From assembly GCA_046046245.1 (NCBI GenBank), contig JBJOKE010000052.1:1-14702 (forward strand): 14,702 nucleotides of DNA, read 5' to 3'. Below the pieces are notes generated by a model, which saw nothing but the letters and a program-made list of their open reading frames with translations, was not told where the DNA came from and did not search any database. Made by a program: the position numbers and the translations under genes. This DNA is from UBA4615 sp046046245 (GTDB lineage Bacteria > Pseudomonadota > Gammaproteobacteria > Burkholderiales > Burkholderiaceae_E). This document shows, piece by piece, positions 5,943 to 12,589 of this stretch (the first letter of the stretch is position 1; the number at the start of each line of letters is the position of its first letter).

Positions 5943-7262
5943 TCAGGCGGCGGCCGGCGTGCCTCGCACGCTGGCGCGCAGCGCGGCCAGCCGCGCGAGG
6001 CGGATCGCGGCCGGCGGATGCGAGTCGTAGAACGCCGAGTGGACCGGATCGGGCGTCAGCGTCGCCGCGTTGTCCTCGTAGAGCTTCACCAGCGCGCGCG
6101 ACAGGTCCTCGGCGCTCGCCTGGCGCGCGGCGAATGCGTCGGCCTCGAACTCGTGGCGCCGCGACAGCCAGCTCGACAGCGGCTGCAGCACGAAGGTGAA
6201 GACCGGCATCGCCATGAAGAACAGCAGCAGCGCGTAGCCGCCGAGCGCGTCGCCCGCCTGCGGGGTGACGCCCAGGCCCTGGTAGAACCAGGGCTGGTTC
6301 GACAGCCATCCCAGCAGCGCGAGACCGGCGAGGCTGATCGCGAAGGTGGCGACGATCCGCTTCAGGATGTGGCGGTGGCTGAAGTGTCCGAGCTCGTGCG
6401 CGAGCACCGCCTCGATCTCGTCGGCGTCGAGCCGCGACAGCAGCGTGTCGAAGAACACGATGCGCTTGGCACGGCCGAAGCCGGTGAAGTAGGCATTGCC
6501 GTGCGCGGAGCGGCGGCTGCCGTCCATCACGAACAGGCCCTTCGACGCGAAGCCGCAGCGCGCCAGCAGCCCCTCGACGCGGTCGCGGACCGGACCCGGC
6601 TCGAGCGGCACGAAGCGGTTGAACATCGGCGCGATGACGGTCGGGTAGAGCACCAGCACCGCGAGGTTGAACACGACCCAGACCGTCCAGGCCCAGACCC
6701 ACCAGAGCTCGCCTGCGCGCTCCATCAGCCACAGCACCGCGACCAGCAGCGGCGTGCCCAGCACGATCGCCACGGCGGTGCCCTTGACCAGGTCCGCGAC
6801 GAACAGCCGCGGCGTCATCCGGTTGAAGCCGAAGCGCTTCTCCAGGCCGAACTGCCGGTACCAGGACAGCGGCAGGTCGACGGCACCGGCCGCCAGCGCG
6901 ATCATGCCGACCAGCAGCACCTGCCGCCAGAAGGGCAGGTCGGGCAGGGCCTCGCGCAGCAGGTCGGCGATCGCGGCGATGCCGCCGAGCAGCGTGAAGC
7001 CGACCAGGACCGCGGCGCCCAGCAGCGTCTCGACCAGTCCGAGCCGCACGCGGGCGACGGTGTAGTCGGCCGCCCGCTGGTGGGCGGAGAGCGGGATCCG
7101 CTCGGCGAACTGCTCGGGGACCCGGTCGCGATGGCGGGCGACGTGCCGCGCCTGCCGGGTCGCGAGCCAGAGCCGGACCGCAACCGAGGCGAGCAGCGCC
7201 ACGACGAAGACCAGCGAGAACAGCAGCGCCGGAGACGCCGGGAGGGGCAGGGCGGGGCTCAT
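5943..7262 (-). CDS. M48 family (Ste24/CAAX prenyl protease 1-like) membrane metallopeptidase
   Basis: The 439-residue protein has several membrane helices (near 11-34, 76-102, 115-132, 160-180, 185-207, 304-322, 340-362) and the zinc metallopeptidase motifs HELGH (289-293) and EFEADAFA (371-378), whose Glu supplies the third zinc ligand. Other Ste24-type marks are GLEKRFGFNRMT (139-150), PMFNRF (212-217), DGSRRSAHGNAYFTG (247-261) and YDSHPP (412-417). The family performs membrane-protein quality control or cleavage in bacteria; prenylated substrates are not expected. The start is ATG at 7262. The gene heads the minus-strand group and is divergent from orn with 27 bp between start codons, an arrangement I remember as common in Burkholderiales. 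Confidence 0.94.
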   Translation of the reverse strand: MSPALPLPASPALLFSLVFVVALLASVAVRLWLATRQARHVARHRDRVPEQFAERIPLSAHQRAADYTVARVRLGLVETLLGAAVLVGFTLLGGIAAIADLLREALPDLPFWRQVLLVGMIALAAGAVDLPLSWYRQFGLEKRFGFNRMTPRLFVADLVKGTAVAIVLGTPLLVAVLWLMERAGELWWVWAWTVWVVFNLAVLVLYPTVIAPMFNRFVPLEPGPVRDRVEGLLARCGFASKGLFVMDGSRRSAHGNAYFTGFGRAKRIVFFDTLLSRLDADEIEAVLAHELGHFSHRHILKRIVATFAISLAGLALLGWLSNQPWFYQGLGVTPQAGDALGGYALLLFFMAMPVFTFVLQPLSSWLSRRHEFEADAFAARQASAEDLSRALVKLYEDNAATLTPDPVHSAFYDSHPPAAIRLARLAALRASVRGTPAAA

Positions 7263-7289
7263 GAGAGAATGCGACCGGAGCCGAAAATT
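7263..7289. promoter_or_regulatory. 27-bp divergent start region of the M48 gene and orn
   Basis: Only 27 bp separate the two ATG codons. On the + strand GGAG (7277-7280) is the orn ribosome binding site, and GAGAAT (7264-7269) is a weak -10 candidate. On the minus strand CATAAT (7292 to 7287), which overlaps the orn ATG, matches the -10 consensus at five of six bases. Any -35 elements must lie inside the neighbouring coding sequence, and neither is clear. Confidence 0.35.
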
Positions 7290-7862
7290 ATGTCACAGCC
7301 CCTTCCCTCCGCCCCGAACGAAACCCACCTGGTCTGGGTGGACATGGAGATGACCGGGCTGCGCCCGGACGTCGACCGGATCATCGAGGTCGCGGTCGTG
7401 GTCACGGACGCCGAGCTGAACCTGCTCGCGCAGGGGCCGGTGATCGCGATCCACCAGCCCGACTCGGTGCTGGCCGCGATGGACGCATGGAACACCGCGA
7501 CCCACGGCCGTTCGGGCCTGACCGAGCGGGTGCGGCAGTCCACGATCACCGAGGCCGACGCGCAGCGCACGCTGATCGCGTTCCTGAAGCCGTGGGTGCC
7601 CGCCGGCAAGTCGCCGATGTGCGGCAACTCGATCTGCCAGGACCGGCGCTTCATGGCGCGGACCATGCCCGAGCTCGAGGCCTACTTCCACTACCGCAAC
7701 CTCGACGTTTCCACCGTCAAGGAGCTGTGCAGGCGCTGGCGCCCCGAGGTCGCGAAGGCCTTCGTCAAGCGCAGCGCGCACACGGCGCTCGCCGACATCG
7801 AGGAGTCGATCGACGAGCTGCGCCACTACCGCGAGCACTTCTTCCGGCTGACGGCGCAGTGA
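7290..7862 (+). CDS. orn: Oligoribonuclease
   Basis: Orn degrades di- and short oligoribonucleotides, the last step of mRNA decay, and also pGpG from cyclic di-GMP turnover. The 190-residue product shows the DEDDh exonuclease residues: D18 and E20 in WVDMEMTGL, D118 in NSICQDRRFM, and H164 and D169 in HTALADI. The first ten or so residues are a little longer than in E. coli. ATG at 7290 with GGAG nine bases upstream decides the start. It is divergent from the M48 gene and is followed after 55 bp by the AEC transporter, possibly on one transcript. Confidence 0.97.
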   Translation: MSQPLPSAPNETHLVWVDMEMTGLRPDVDRIIEVAVVVTDAELNLLAQGPVIAIHQPDSVLAAMDAWNTATHGRSGLTERVRQSTITEADAQRTLIAFLKPWVPAGKSPMCGNSICQDRRFMARTMPELEAYFHYRNLDVSTVKELCRRWRPEVAKAFVKRSAHTALADIEESIDELRHYREHFFRLTAQ

Positions 7863-7917
7863 GCGCGGGTGCGACGGCGGCCCGGTCGCCGCGCGCGCGG
7901 CCCGGGCGGTTCGCGGC

Positions 7918-8805
7918 GTGACCTGGGCGCTCGTCGAGCGGATCGCCGGCATCATGGTGCCGGTGCTCGCGGTGATCGCGCTGGGCTGGGCCTACGCGCG
8001 CCGCCGCGCGCCCGACATGTCGTCGGTGAACCGGATCAACATGGACCTGTTCGCGCCGGCGCTGATCTTCTCGGCGCTCGCCAGCCGCGACTTCAGCATC
8101 GCCGACAACCGCTGGCTGCTGCTCGCCTCGGCGCTGATCGTGCTCGGCTCGGGCGTGCTCGCCTGGGGCGTGGCGCGAGCCGTGCACCTGCAGCCGCGGA
8201 CCTTCGTGCCGCCGATGATGTTCAACAATTGCGGCAACATGGGCTTGCCGATCTCGGTGCTCGCCTACGGGCAGGCCGGGCTCGCGCCCGCGGTCGCGAT
8301 GTTCGTCGTCTCGAACGCGATCCACTTCACCCTGGGCGCGCGGATCGTCGATCCGCGCGCGTCGATCCGGCAGCTGCTGGTCACGCCGATGAACGTCGCG
8401 ACGGTGGCCGGCTTCGCGATCGCGGCGACCGAGCTGCCGCGGCCCGAGATCGTCATGACCACGCTGAAGCTGGTGGGCGACGCGATGATCCCGCTGATGC
8501 TGTTCGCGCTCGGCGTGCGGATGGTCTCGGTCAACCGATCGAGCTGGCGGATCGGGCTGCTGGGCGCGGTGGTCTGTCCGCTGACCGGGCTGGCGGTGGC
8601 GCTCGTCGTCGACCGGCTGCTGCCGCTGTCGCCCGACCAGCGCGGACTGATGTTCATCTTCGCCAGCCTGCCGCCGGCGGTGCTGAACTTCATGGTCGCC
8701 GAGCGCTACAACCGCGAGCCGGGCAAGGTGGCGGCGATCGTGCTGGTGGGCAACGTCGCGTCGGTGGTGTTCGTGCCGATCGGACTGGCGCTCGGGCTGC
8801 GCTGA
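7918..8805 (+). CDS. AEC (auxin efflux carrier) family transporter
   Basis: The 295-residue product is highly hydrophobic with about ten predicted membrane spans and the two-half layout of AEC permeases. Family-like stretches are RINMDLFAPALIFSALASRDF (about 39-59), MMFNNCGNMGLPISVLAYG (about 100-118), with the conserved Asn-rich crossing helix, and GDAMIPLMLFALGVRM in the second half. AEC carriers export or import small organic anions such as malate; the substrate cannot be told here. The start is GTG at 7918, chosen because it keeps the first membrane helix; the upstream region lacks a clear ribosome binding site. It converges on the MATE gene with a 34-bp gap that shows no convincing terminator hairpin. 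Confidence 0.88.
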   Translation: MTWALVERIAGIMVPVLAVIALGWAYARRRAPDMSSVNRINMDLFAPALIFSALASRDFSIADNRWLLLASALIVLGSGVLAWGVARAVHLQPRTFVPPMMFNNCGNMGLPISVLAYGQAGLAPAVAMFVVSNAIHFTLGARIVDPRASIRQLLVTPMNVATVAGFAIAATELPRPEIVMTTLKLVGDAMIPLMLFALGVRMVSVNRSSWRIGLLGAVVCPLTGLAVALVVDRLLPLSPDQRGLMFIFASLPPAVLNFMVAERYNREPGKVAAIVLVGNVASVVFVPIGLALGLR

Positions 8806-8839
8806 CCCGCGGGCGCTCGCGCGACGGGGCCCGGTCCCC

Positions 8840-10192
8840 TCAGGCGTGCGGCACCCGCGTCGTCCGCTCGAACAGCACGCCGAGCCCCGCGGATGCGCAG
8901 ACCAGTGCCGCGATCGCCGCGATCCAGAAGCCCGAGGCCCCGAGCGACGCGCCGAACGCCAGCGCCCAGCCGCCGCCGAGGCCGACGCCCCAGAGCGAGA
9001 CCGCGAACACCACCATCGGCAGCACCGCGACCTTCCAGGCGCGCAGCGCGAACGCGAGGCCGCACTGCACGGCGTCCACGAGGTGGTAGAGCGCGACCCA
9101 GCCGAGCAGCGCGGTGGCGATCGCGGCCACCGCCGGATCGCCGGTGTAGGCGCGGGCGAGCGGGGCGCGGCCGACGGCGAGCGTCGCGGCGACGAGCACC
9201 GCGAGGCCGGCCACCAGGCGCAGCCCGTGCAGTGCCACCGCGCGGGCCTCGCGGCCGTCGCCGCGGCCGAGGGCCTGCGCGGCGAGCACGCCGGCCGCGC
9301 TCGAGAGCGCCAGCGGCAGCATGTAGAGCACCGCCGCGACGTTCGAGGCGATCGCATGGCCGCCGACGGTCTCGGTACCCAGCCGCGCCGCCAGCAGCGT
9401 GACCACGTTGAACGCGCTCACGTCGATCAGGTAGGTCCCGCCGATCGGCAGGCCGAGCCGCAGCAGCTCGCCGAGGGGCCCGCGCCGCGGGCGACCGAGC
9501 CCGCGCAGCGCGAACGGCGCGTAGAAGCGGTCGCGGCGCAGCAGCGCGACGCCGATGGCGGCCGAGACCCAGAACACGATCGCCGTCGACAGCCCGCAGC
9601 CGGCACCGCCCATCGCGGGCAGGGCGGGCAGGCCGAGGACTGCGGGTGCGTCGCTGCCGTGCATCAGCAGTGCGTTGAGCGGCACCTTCAGCACCGGGCC
9701 GAGCAGGTTGATCGCCATCACGGTCCGTGGGCGCGACAGCGCCACGTTCAGCGTGGTGAACGCGCGGAACCACAGCGCCGCCGGCAGCCCGATCGCGACC
9801 GCCCGCAGGTAGTCGACCGCGCCCGCCCGCACCGCCGGCTCCGCGTCGGCCAGCGCGAGCAGAGGCTGCGGGAACGCGAGCAGCAGCGCGCCGGGTCCGA
9901 GCATCAGCAGGGCCAGCCACTGCCCCTGTCGCCAGGTCTCGCCGACCTCGCGGTGCCGGCGCGCACCGACGTGCTGCGCGGCCACCGGCGAGATCGCCTG
10001 CAAGGTCCCCATCAGCCCGACGAAGACCACGAAGTAGATGCTCGAGCCGATCGCGACCGATGCGAGGTCGCGGGCCGACAGGTGGCCGGCCATCACGTTG
10101 TCGACGATGCCGTTGGCCATCACCGCGAGCTGACCGACGAACATCGGCCAGCCGAGCGAGACGATCGCGCGGGTCGCGCGGGCGGACGACAT
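8840..10192 (-). CDS. MATE family multidrug/metabolite exporter (NorM-like)
   Basis: The 450-residue protein has about twelve hydrophobic helices in two related halves, as in MATE cation-drug antiporters. Typical features are SLGWPMFVGQLAVMANGIVDNVMAGHLS at the start of the first half and LGLPIGGTYLIDVSAFNVVTLLAARLGTETVGGHAIASN at the start of the second. The longer reading to 10345 adds 51 Arg/Pro/Ala-rich residues encoded inside the glycosyltransferase gene, so ATG at 10192 is chosen. It lies 14 bp after the glycosyltransferase stop and is probably cotranscribed with it. Members use Na+ or H+ gradients to export cationic compounds; the substrate is unknown. Confidence 0.9.
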   Translation of the reverse strand: MSSARATRAIVSLGWPMFVGQLAVMANGIVDNVMAGHLSARDLASVAIGSSIYFVVFVGLMGTLQAISPVAAQHVGARRHREVGETWRQGQWLALLMLGPGALLLAFPQPLLALADAEPAVRAGAVDYLRAVAIGLPAALWFRAFTTLNVALSRPRTVMAINLLGPVLKVPLNALLMHGSDAPAVLGLPALPAMGGAGCGLSTAIVFWVSAAIGVALLRRDRFYAPFALRGLGRPRRGPLGELLRLGLPIGGTYLIDVSAFNVVTLLAARLGTETVGGHAIASNVAAVLYMLPLALSSAAGVLAAQALGRGDGREARAVALHGLRLVAGLAVLVAATLAVGRAPLARAYTGDPAVAAIATALLGWVALYHLVDAVQCGLAFALRAWKVAVLPMVVFAVSLWGVGLGGGWALAFGASLGASGFWIAAIAALVCASAGLGVLFERTTRVPHA

Positions 10193-10206
10193 CGACGGCG
10201 CGCCGC

Positions 10207-11919
10207 TCAGCCGGCGATGCGGCGGAACAGCCGGAAGCGCTCCTGCCGGTCCACCGGGCGCTGGCCGCGCCACGTCTGCCGCCAGTTGCCCGGCACGAGC
10301 GACGGGTCGAGGGGGCCGGACTCGCGGTCGGCCACCAGCAGCCACTCGCAGTCGGTGCGGCGGTCATCGAGCCGCAGCCTGCCGAAGTACGCGAAGGTCG
10401 CGCGCTGCGCGACGTCGAGCCCGAGCGTGGCCACGCAGCCGTGCTGCGGCGAGACCACCAGGCCCGCCTGCTGAGCGACGTCGCGGTAGGTCTTGCGGTA
10501 GTTGCCGGCGGGCAGCCACAGCGTCATCAGCAGGCACCAGGCGAGCACCATCCCGCTGGCCGACAGCATGACCGAGCGCCACATCGCGCGCGGCTGGTGC
10601 GAGACCCGCCATCCGACCAGGCCGAGCCATGCGAGCGTGACCAGTCCGCCCGCGACCAGCTGGAAGCCGTCGATCTCCGGCTGCCAGCCGAGCACCGACT
10701 GCTGCGCGCGGAACGCCATCTTCGGTGGCCAGCCGGTCTGGAACGCGATCCAGTAGGCCCAGAGCGCGGCGCCGATCAGCGTGAAGGTCATCACCGCGAA
10801 CCAGTCGATCAGGCTGGTCACGCCGCGGCGGATCGTCGGCAGGCCGAGGGCGCCGACCATCGCGGCGACGGGCACGATCGGCAGCAGCGCCGCCTCGCTG
10901 CCCGTCGGCGACAGCAGCGCGACCAGCGCGAGCGCAGCGGCGGTCGCGGCCGGCACCGCGAGCGCCGGCTCGAGCCGGCGCTCGCGCCATCGCCACAGCG
11001 CCCAGGCGGCGAGCGGCCACGCCGGCCAGAAGAACCAGGGCACGGTGCGGAGCGAATGGACGAGCGTGTCCCGCGTCGGTGCCGACACCAGGCTGCGGTT
11101 CCAGTCGAGCCAGGCCGCGAGGTGGGCCGCGCCCGGCTCGCCGAGTGCGCGCAGCGCGAGGGGCCAGGCGGCCGAGCTCGCGAGCGCGACCGCCAGCAGC
11201 GCGATGACCATCGGTCGCGCGACCAGGCGGTAGGCGGCGACGCGGGCCGGCAGCACGATCGCCACGAGCAGGAGTGCGGTCGCGGTCGGCAGCCCGCGCG
11301 ACGCCGCGGTCAGTCCGATCGCCAGGCCGGCGAGCGCGCCGCCGGCGAGCGGCCGGTCGAGCGCGAGCGCGCAGCCCAGGACGAAGGCCCCGATCCAGGC
11401 GACCTGCGCGGCCTCGGCGGTGGTCTCGTGCGCGCGGGCGAGCAGGCCGAAGGTGGCCAGGGTGAGCAGCAGCGTGCAGTCGGCGATCGCGCGGCCGTAG
11501 TCGACGTTCGTCGCCGACGCGCCGAACGGGTCGGCCGGCTGCACGCCTGCCCGGCGTGCGAGCAGCCAGGTCGCATACCAGAGGCAGACGAGGAAGAGCG
11601 CGAGCCAGGCCATCGCCGTGGCGCGGACCACCGCGTCGGCCGGCAGCATCGGCAGCAGTCGCACCGCGATCGCGCCGAGCCAGAAGGGCAGCGGGCCTTC
11701 TGCGGTGATCGGCACGCCGATCACGTTCGGCATCAGCCAGTCCGCGAGGCCCCGCTCGCCGACCGACATCGTCCATGCGATGCCGAAGCCGGCCGCGTCC
11801 TCGAAGCGCCACGGATCGCGTCCGACCAGCCCCGGCACGACGTACAGCGCGCACAGCAGCAGCAGCAGCCACCGCGGCATCTTGGCGGCCTGCAGGGCGG
11901 TGACGAAGAAGGGCTTCAC
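10207..11919 (-). CDS. GT39/ArnT-like integral membrane glycosyltransferase
   Basis: The 570-residue protein has an N-terminal membrane helix (15-31) followed by GRDPWRFED (33-41), the first-loop acidic motif typical of GT39/PMT/ArnT enzymes. About a dozen more hydrophobic segments follow, including SPTGSEAALLPIVPVAAM, which resembles the ArnT region after the catalytic core. A soluble C-terminal part of about 100 residues ends the protein. Such enzymes transfer a sugar from a polyprenyl-phosphate donor to lipid A or other acceptors on the periplasmic side; the sugar and acceptor are unknown. The start is uncertain: GTG at 11919 lacks a ribosome binding site, and ATG at 11880 (MPRWLLLLL) is a good alternative. 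A TCTAAT box at 11936-11931 would give an almost leaderless mRNA. Confidence 0.75.
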   Translation of the reverse strand: MKPFFVTALQAAKMPRWLLLLLCALYVVPGLVGRDPWRFEDAAGFGIAWTMSVGERGLADWLMPNVIGVPITAEGPLPFWLGAIAVRLLPMLPADAVVRATAMAWLALFLVCLWYATWLLARRAGVQPADPFGASATNVDYGRAIADCTLLLTLATFGLLARAHETTAEAAQVAWIGAFVLGCALALDRPLAGGALAGLAIGLTAASRGLPTATALLLVAIVLPARVAAYRLVARPMVIALLAVALASSAAWPLALRALGEPGAAHLAAWLDWNRSLVSAPTRDTLVHSLRTVPWFFWPAWPLAAWALWRWRERRLEPALAVPAATAAALALVALLSPTGSEAALLPIVPVAAMVGALGLPTIRRGVTSLIDWFAVMTFTLIGAALWAYWIAFQTGWPPKMAFRAQQSVLGWQPEIDGFQLVAGGLVTLAWLGLVGWRVSHQPRAMWRSVMLSASGMVLAWCLLMTLWLPAGNYRKTYRDVAQQAGLVVSPQHGCVATLGLDVAQRATFAYFGRLRLDDRRTDCEWLLVADRESGPLDPSLVPGNWRQTWRGQRPVDRQERFRLFRRIAG

Positions 11920-11979
11920 GGTCGGGTGCGATTAGAACAGAGACGCTCGCCGACCGCGCGGCGCGGGGCCCGGAACGAC

Positions 11980-12005
11980 GCAGGGCAGCCCGAGGGCTGC
12001 CCTGC
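11980..12005 (-). terminator. 11-bp perfect hairpin after rpmE2
   Basis: GCAGGGCAGCC and GGCTGCCCTGC form a perfect 11-bp stem with the four-base loop CGAG, in the 148-bp gap between the end of rpmE2 and the start of the glycosyltransferase gene. In the minus-strand transcript the stem is followed by CGTCGTTCC rather than a U run. It may act as a weak intrinsic terminator, a 3' mRNA stabiliser, or together with Rho. Confidence 0.6.
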
Positions 12006-12067
12006 CGGGCGCGGACCCGACGGGCCCGCGCGATGCGACGCACGGGGCACGCGGCCCCGCGGCGCGG

Positions 12068-12325
12068 TCAGGCGGCCTTGCCGCCGCGCGCGAACTTCTG
12101 GCGGAACTTCTCGACGCGACCGGTCTCGCTGATCCGCTGCTGCGCGCCGGTGTAGAACGGATGCGACTCGGAGGTGACGTCCAGCTTGAACAGCGGGTAC
12201 TCCTTGCCGTCGTCCATCGTGATCTTCTCGCGGGTGTTCACGCACGAGCGGGTGACGAACTTGAAGCCGCTGGACATGTCCTGGAACACGACGTCACGGT
12301 ACTCGGGATGGATGCCGTTCTTCAT
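12068..12325 (-). CDS. rpmE2: 50S ribosomal protein L31, type B (zinc-independent)
   Basis: The 85-residue product begins MKNGIHPEYRDVVFQDMSSG and contains TSESHPFYTGAQQRISETGRVEKF, the type B L31 signature. It has a single cysteine (C28, in RSCVNT) and lacks the CxxC pairs of the zinc-binding type, so it is the zinc-independent form. In many bacteria this form replaces the zinc form when zinc is scarce, under Zur control; no AT-rich Zur palindrome is visible here, so it may be the main L31. ATG at 12325 has GAGG about eight bases upstream; the longer reading to 12388 runs through the leader and is rejected. It lies downstream of rho on the same strand but has its own promoter candidate. Confidence 0.95.
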   Translation of the reverse strand: MKNGIHPEYRDVVFQDMSSGFKFVTRSCVNTREKITMDDGKEYPLFKLDVTSESHPFYTGAQQRISETGRVEKFRQKFARGGKAA

Positions 12326-12362
12326 GCTGGAACCTCGGTAGTGGGGCGCCGGGTGTCTGCGC

Positions 12363-12378
12363 GGACCGATCCCGGTCC
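12363..12378 (-). other. Stem-loop in the rpmE2 leader
   Basis: GGACCG-ATCC-CGGTCC forms a perfect 6-bp stem with a four-base loop. It lies about 38 bases upstream of the rpmE2 ATG, inside the leader predicted from the promoter at 12414-12442. It could be part of a regulatory leader; nothing more can be said. Confidence 0.4.
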
Positions 12379-12413
12379 GGGCACCCACGTTCCCGTGTGG
12401 TGAAAAGCCTTCT

Positions 12414-12442
12414 AGTCTAGCGTGGGTGGGGGAGGGTGTCCA
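12414..12442 (-). promoter_or_regulatory. Candidate sigma-70 promoter of rpmE2
   Basis: Read on the minus strand, TGGACA (12442-12437, five of six -35 bases) and TAGACT (12419-12414, four of six -10 bases) are separated by exactly 17 bp. Transcription would start near 12407 and give a leader of about 80 nt. The spacer is C-rich, and the 8-bp repeat array lies directly upstream of the -35. Confidence 0.55.
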
Positions 12443-12480
12443 GGACTGGGCGGTCGGGCGGTCGGGCGGTCGGGCGGGCA
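12422..12480 (-). promoter_or_regulatory. C-rich, G-poor spacer downstream of rho (candidate rut region)
   Basis: In these 59 bases the minus-strand RNA would have 36 C and 11 G, a strong bias in the sense that favours Rho loading. It lies 110-170 bases after the rho stop codon, without translation. The same DNA on the + strand has many G3-G5 runs and could form a G-quadruplex. The rpmE2 promoter overlaps its downstream end, so both uses may compete. Confidence 0.45.
12452..12475. repeat. Three tandem copies of an 8-bp unit
   Basis: GGTCGGGC is repeated three times without mismatch, flanked by partial units (GGGC on each side). It lies about 10 bases upstream of the -35 box of the rpmE2 promoter. 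Short perfect arrays like this can change copy number by slippage. Confidence 0.8.
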
Positions 12481-12526
12481 GAAGAAGTCAGCCGGCTCCC
12501 GCCGGATTCACGCGCTGGATGCTCCG

Positions 12527-12576
12527 GCCCGGCCCATGGGGGCCGGGCGTTCGCCAGGCGGCGAGCAGTGCTCGCC
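12527..12576 (-). terminator. Two hairpins after the rho stop codon
   Basis: Nearest to the rho stop, GGCGAGCA and TGCTCGCC (12560-12576) form a 7-8 bp stem with a very short loop. Further on, GCCCGGCCC-ATGG-GGGCCGGGC (12527-12548) is a perfect 9-bp stem with a four-base loop. Neither is followed by a U run on the minus strand. They may protect the 3' end of the rho mRNA or work with the C-rich region at 12422-12480. Confidence 0.5.
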
Positions 12577-12589
12577 GAAACCCCCTGGC

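Noticed and set aside
5917..6732. Long upstream extension of the pterin dehydratase frame
   Set aside because: It is a shadow of the M48 gene on the same strand; the family is about 100-120 residues long and a ribosome binding site precedes ATG 5916.
6018..7862. 614-codon + strand frame across the M48 gene that runs in frame into orn
   Set aside because: Its last 190 codons are the real orn; the rest is a low-complexity shadow of the M48 gene. The ribosome binding site and homology place the orn start at 7290.
8806..8839. Possible bidirectional terminator between the convergent AEC and MATE genes
   Set aside because: Only a 4-bp stem (GGGG/CCCC) can be drawn and there is no U run on either strand.
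10193..10345. 51-residue N-terminal extension of the MATE protein
   Set aside because: It is Arg/Pro-rich, overlaps the glycosyltransferase coding sequence, and the family starts near the first membrane helix after ATG 10192.
10060..12132. 690-codon open frame on the + strand across the glycosyltransferase gene
   Set aside because: It is rich in Arg, Glu, Gln and His with no domain, and lies antisense to a clear membrane protein; such frames are common opposite GC-rich genes.
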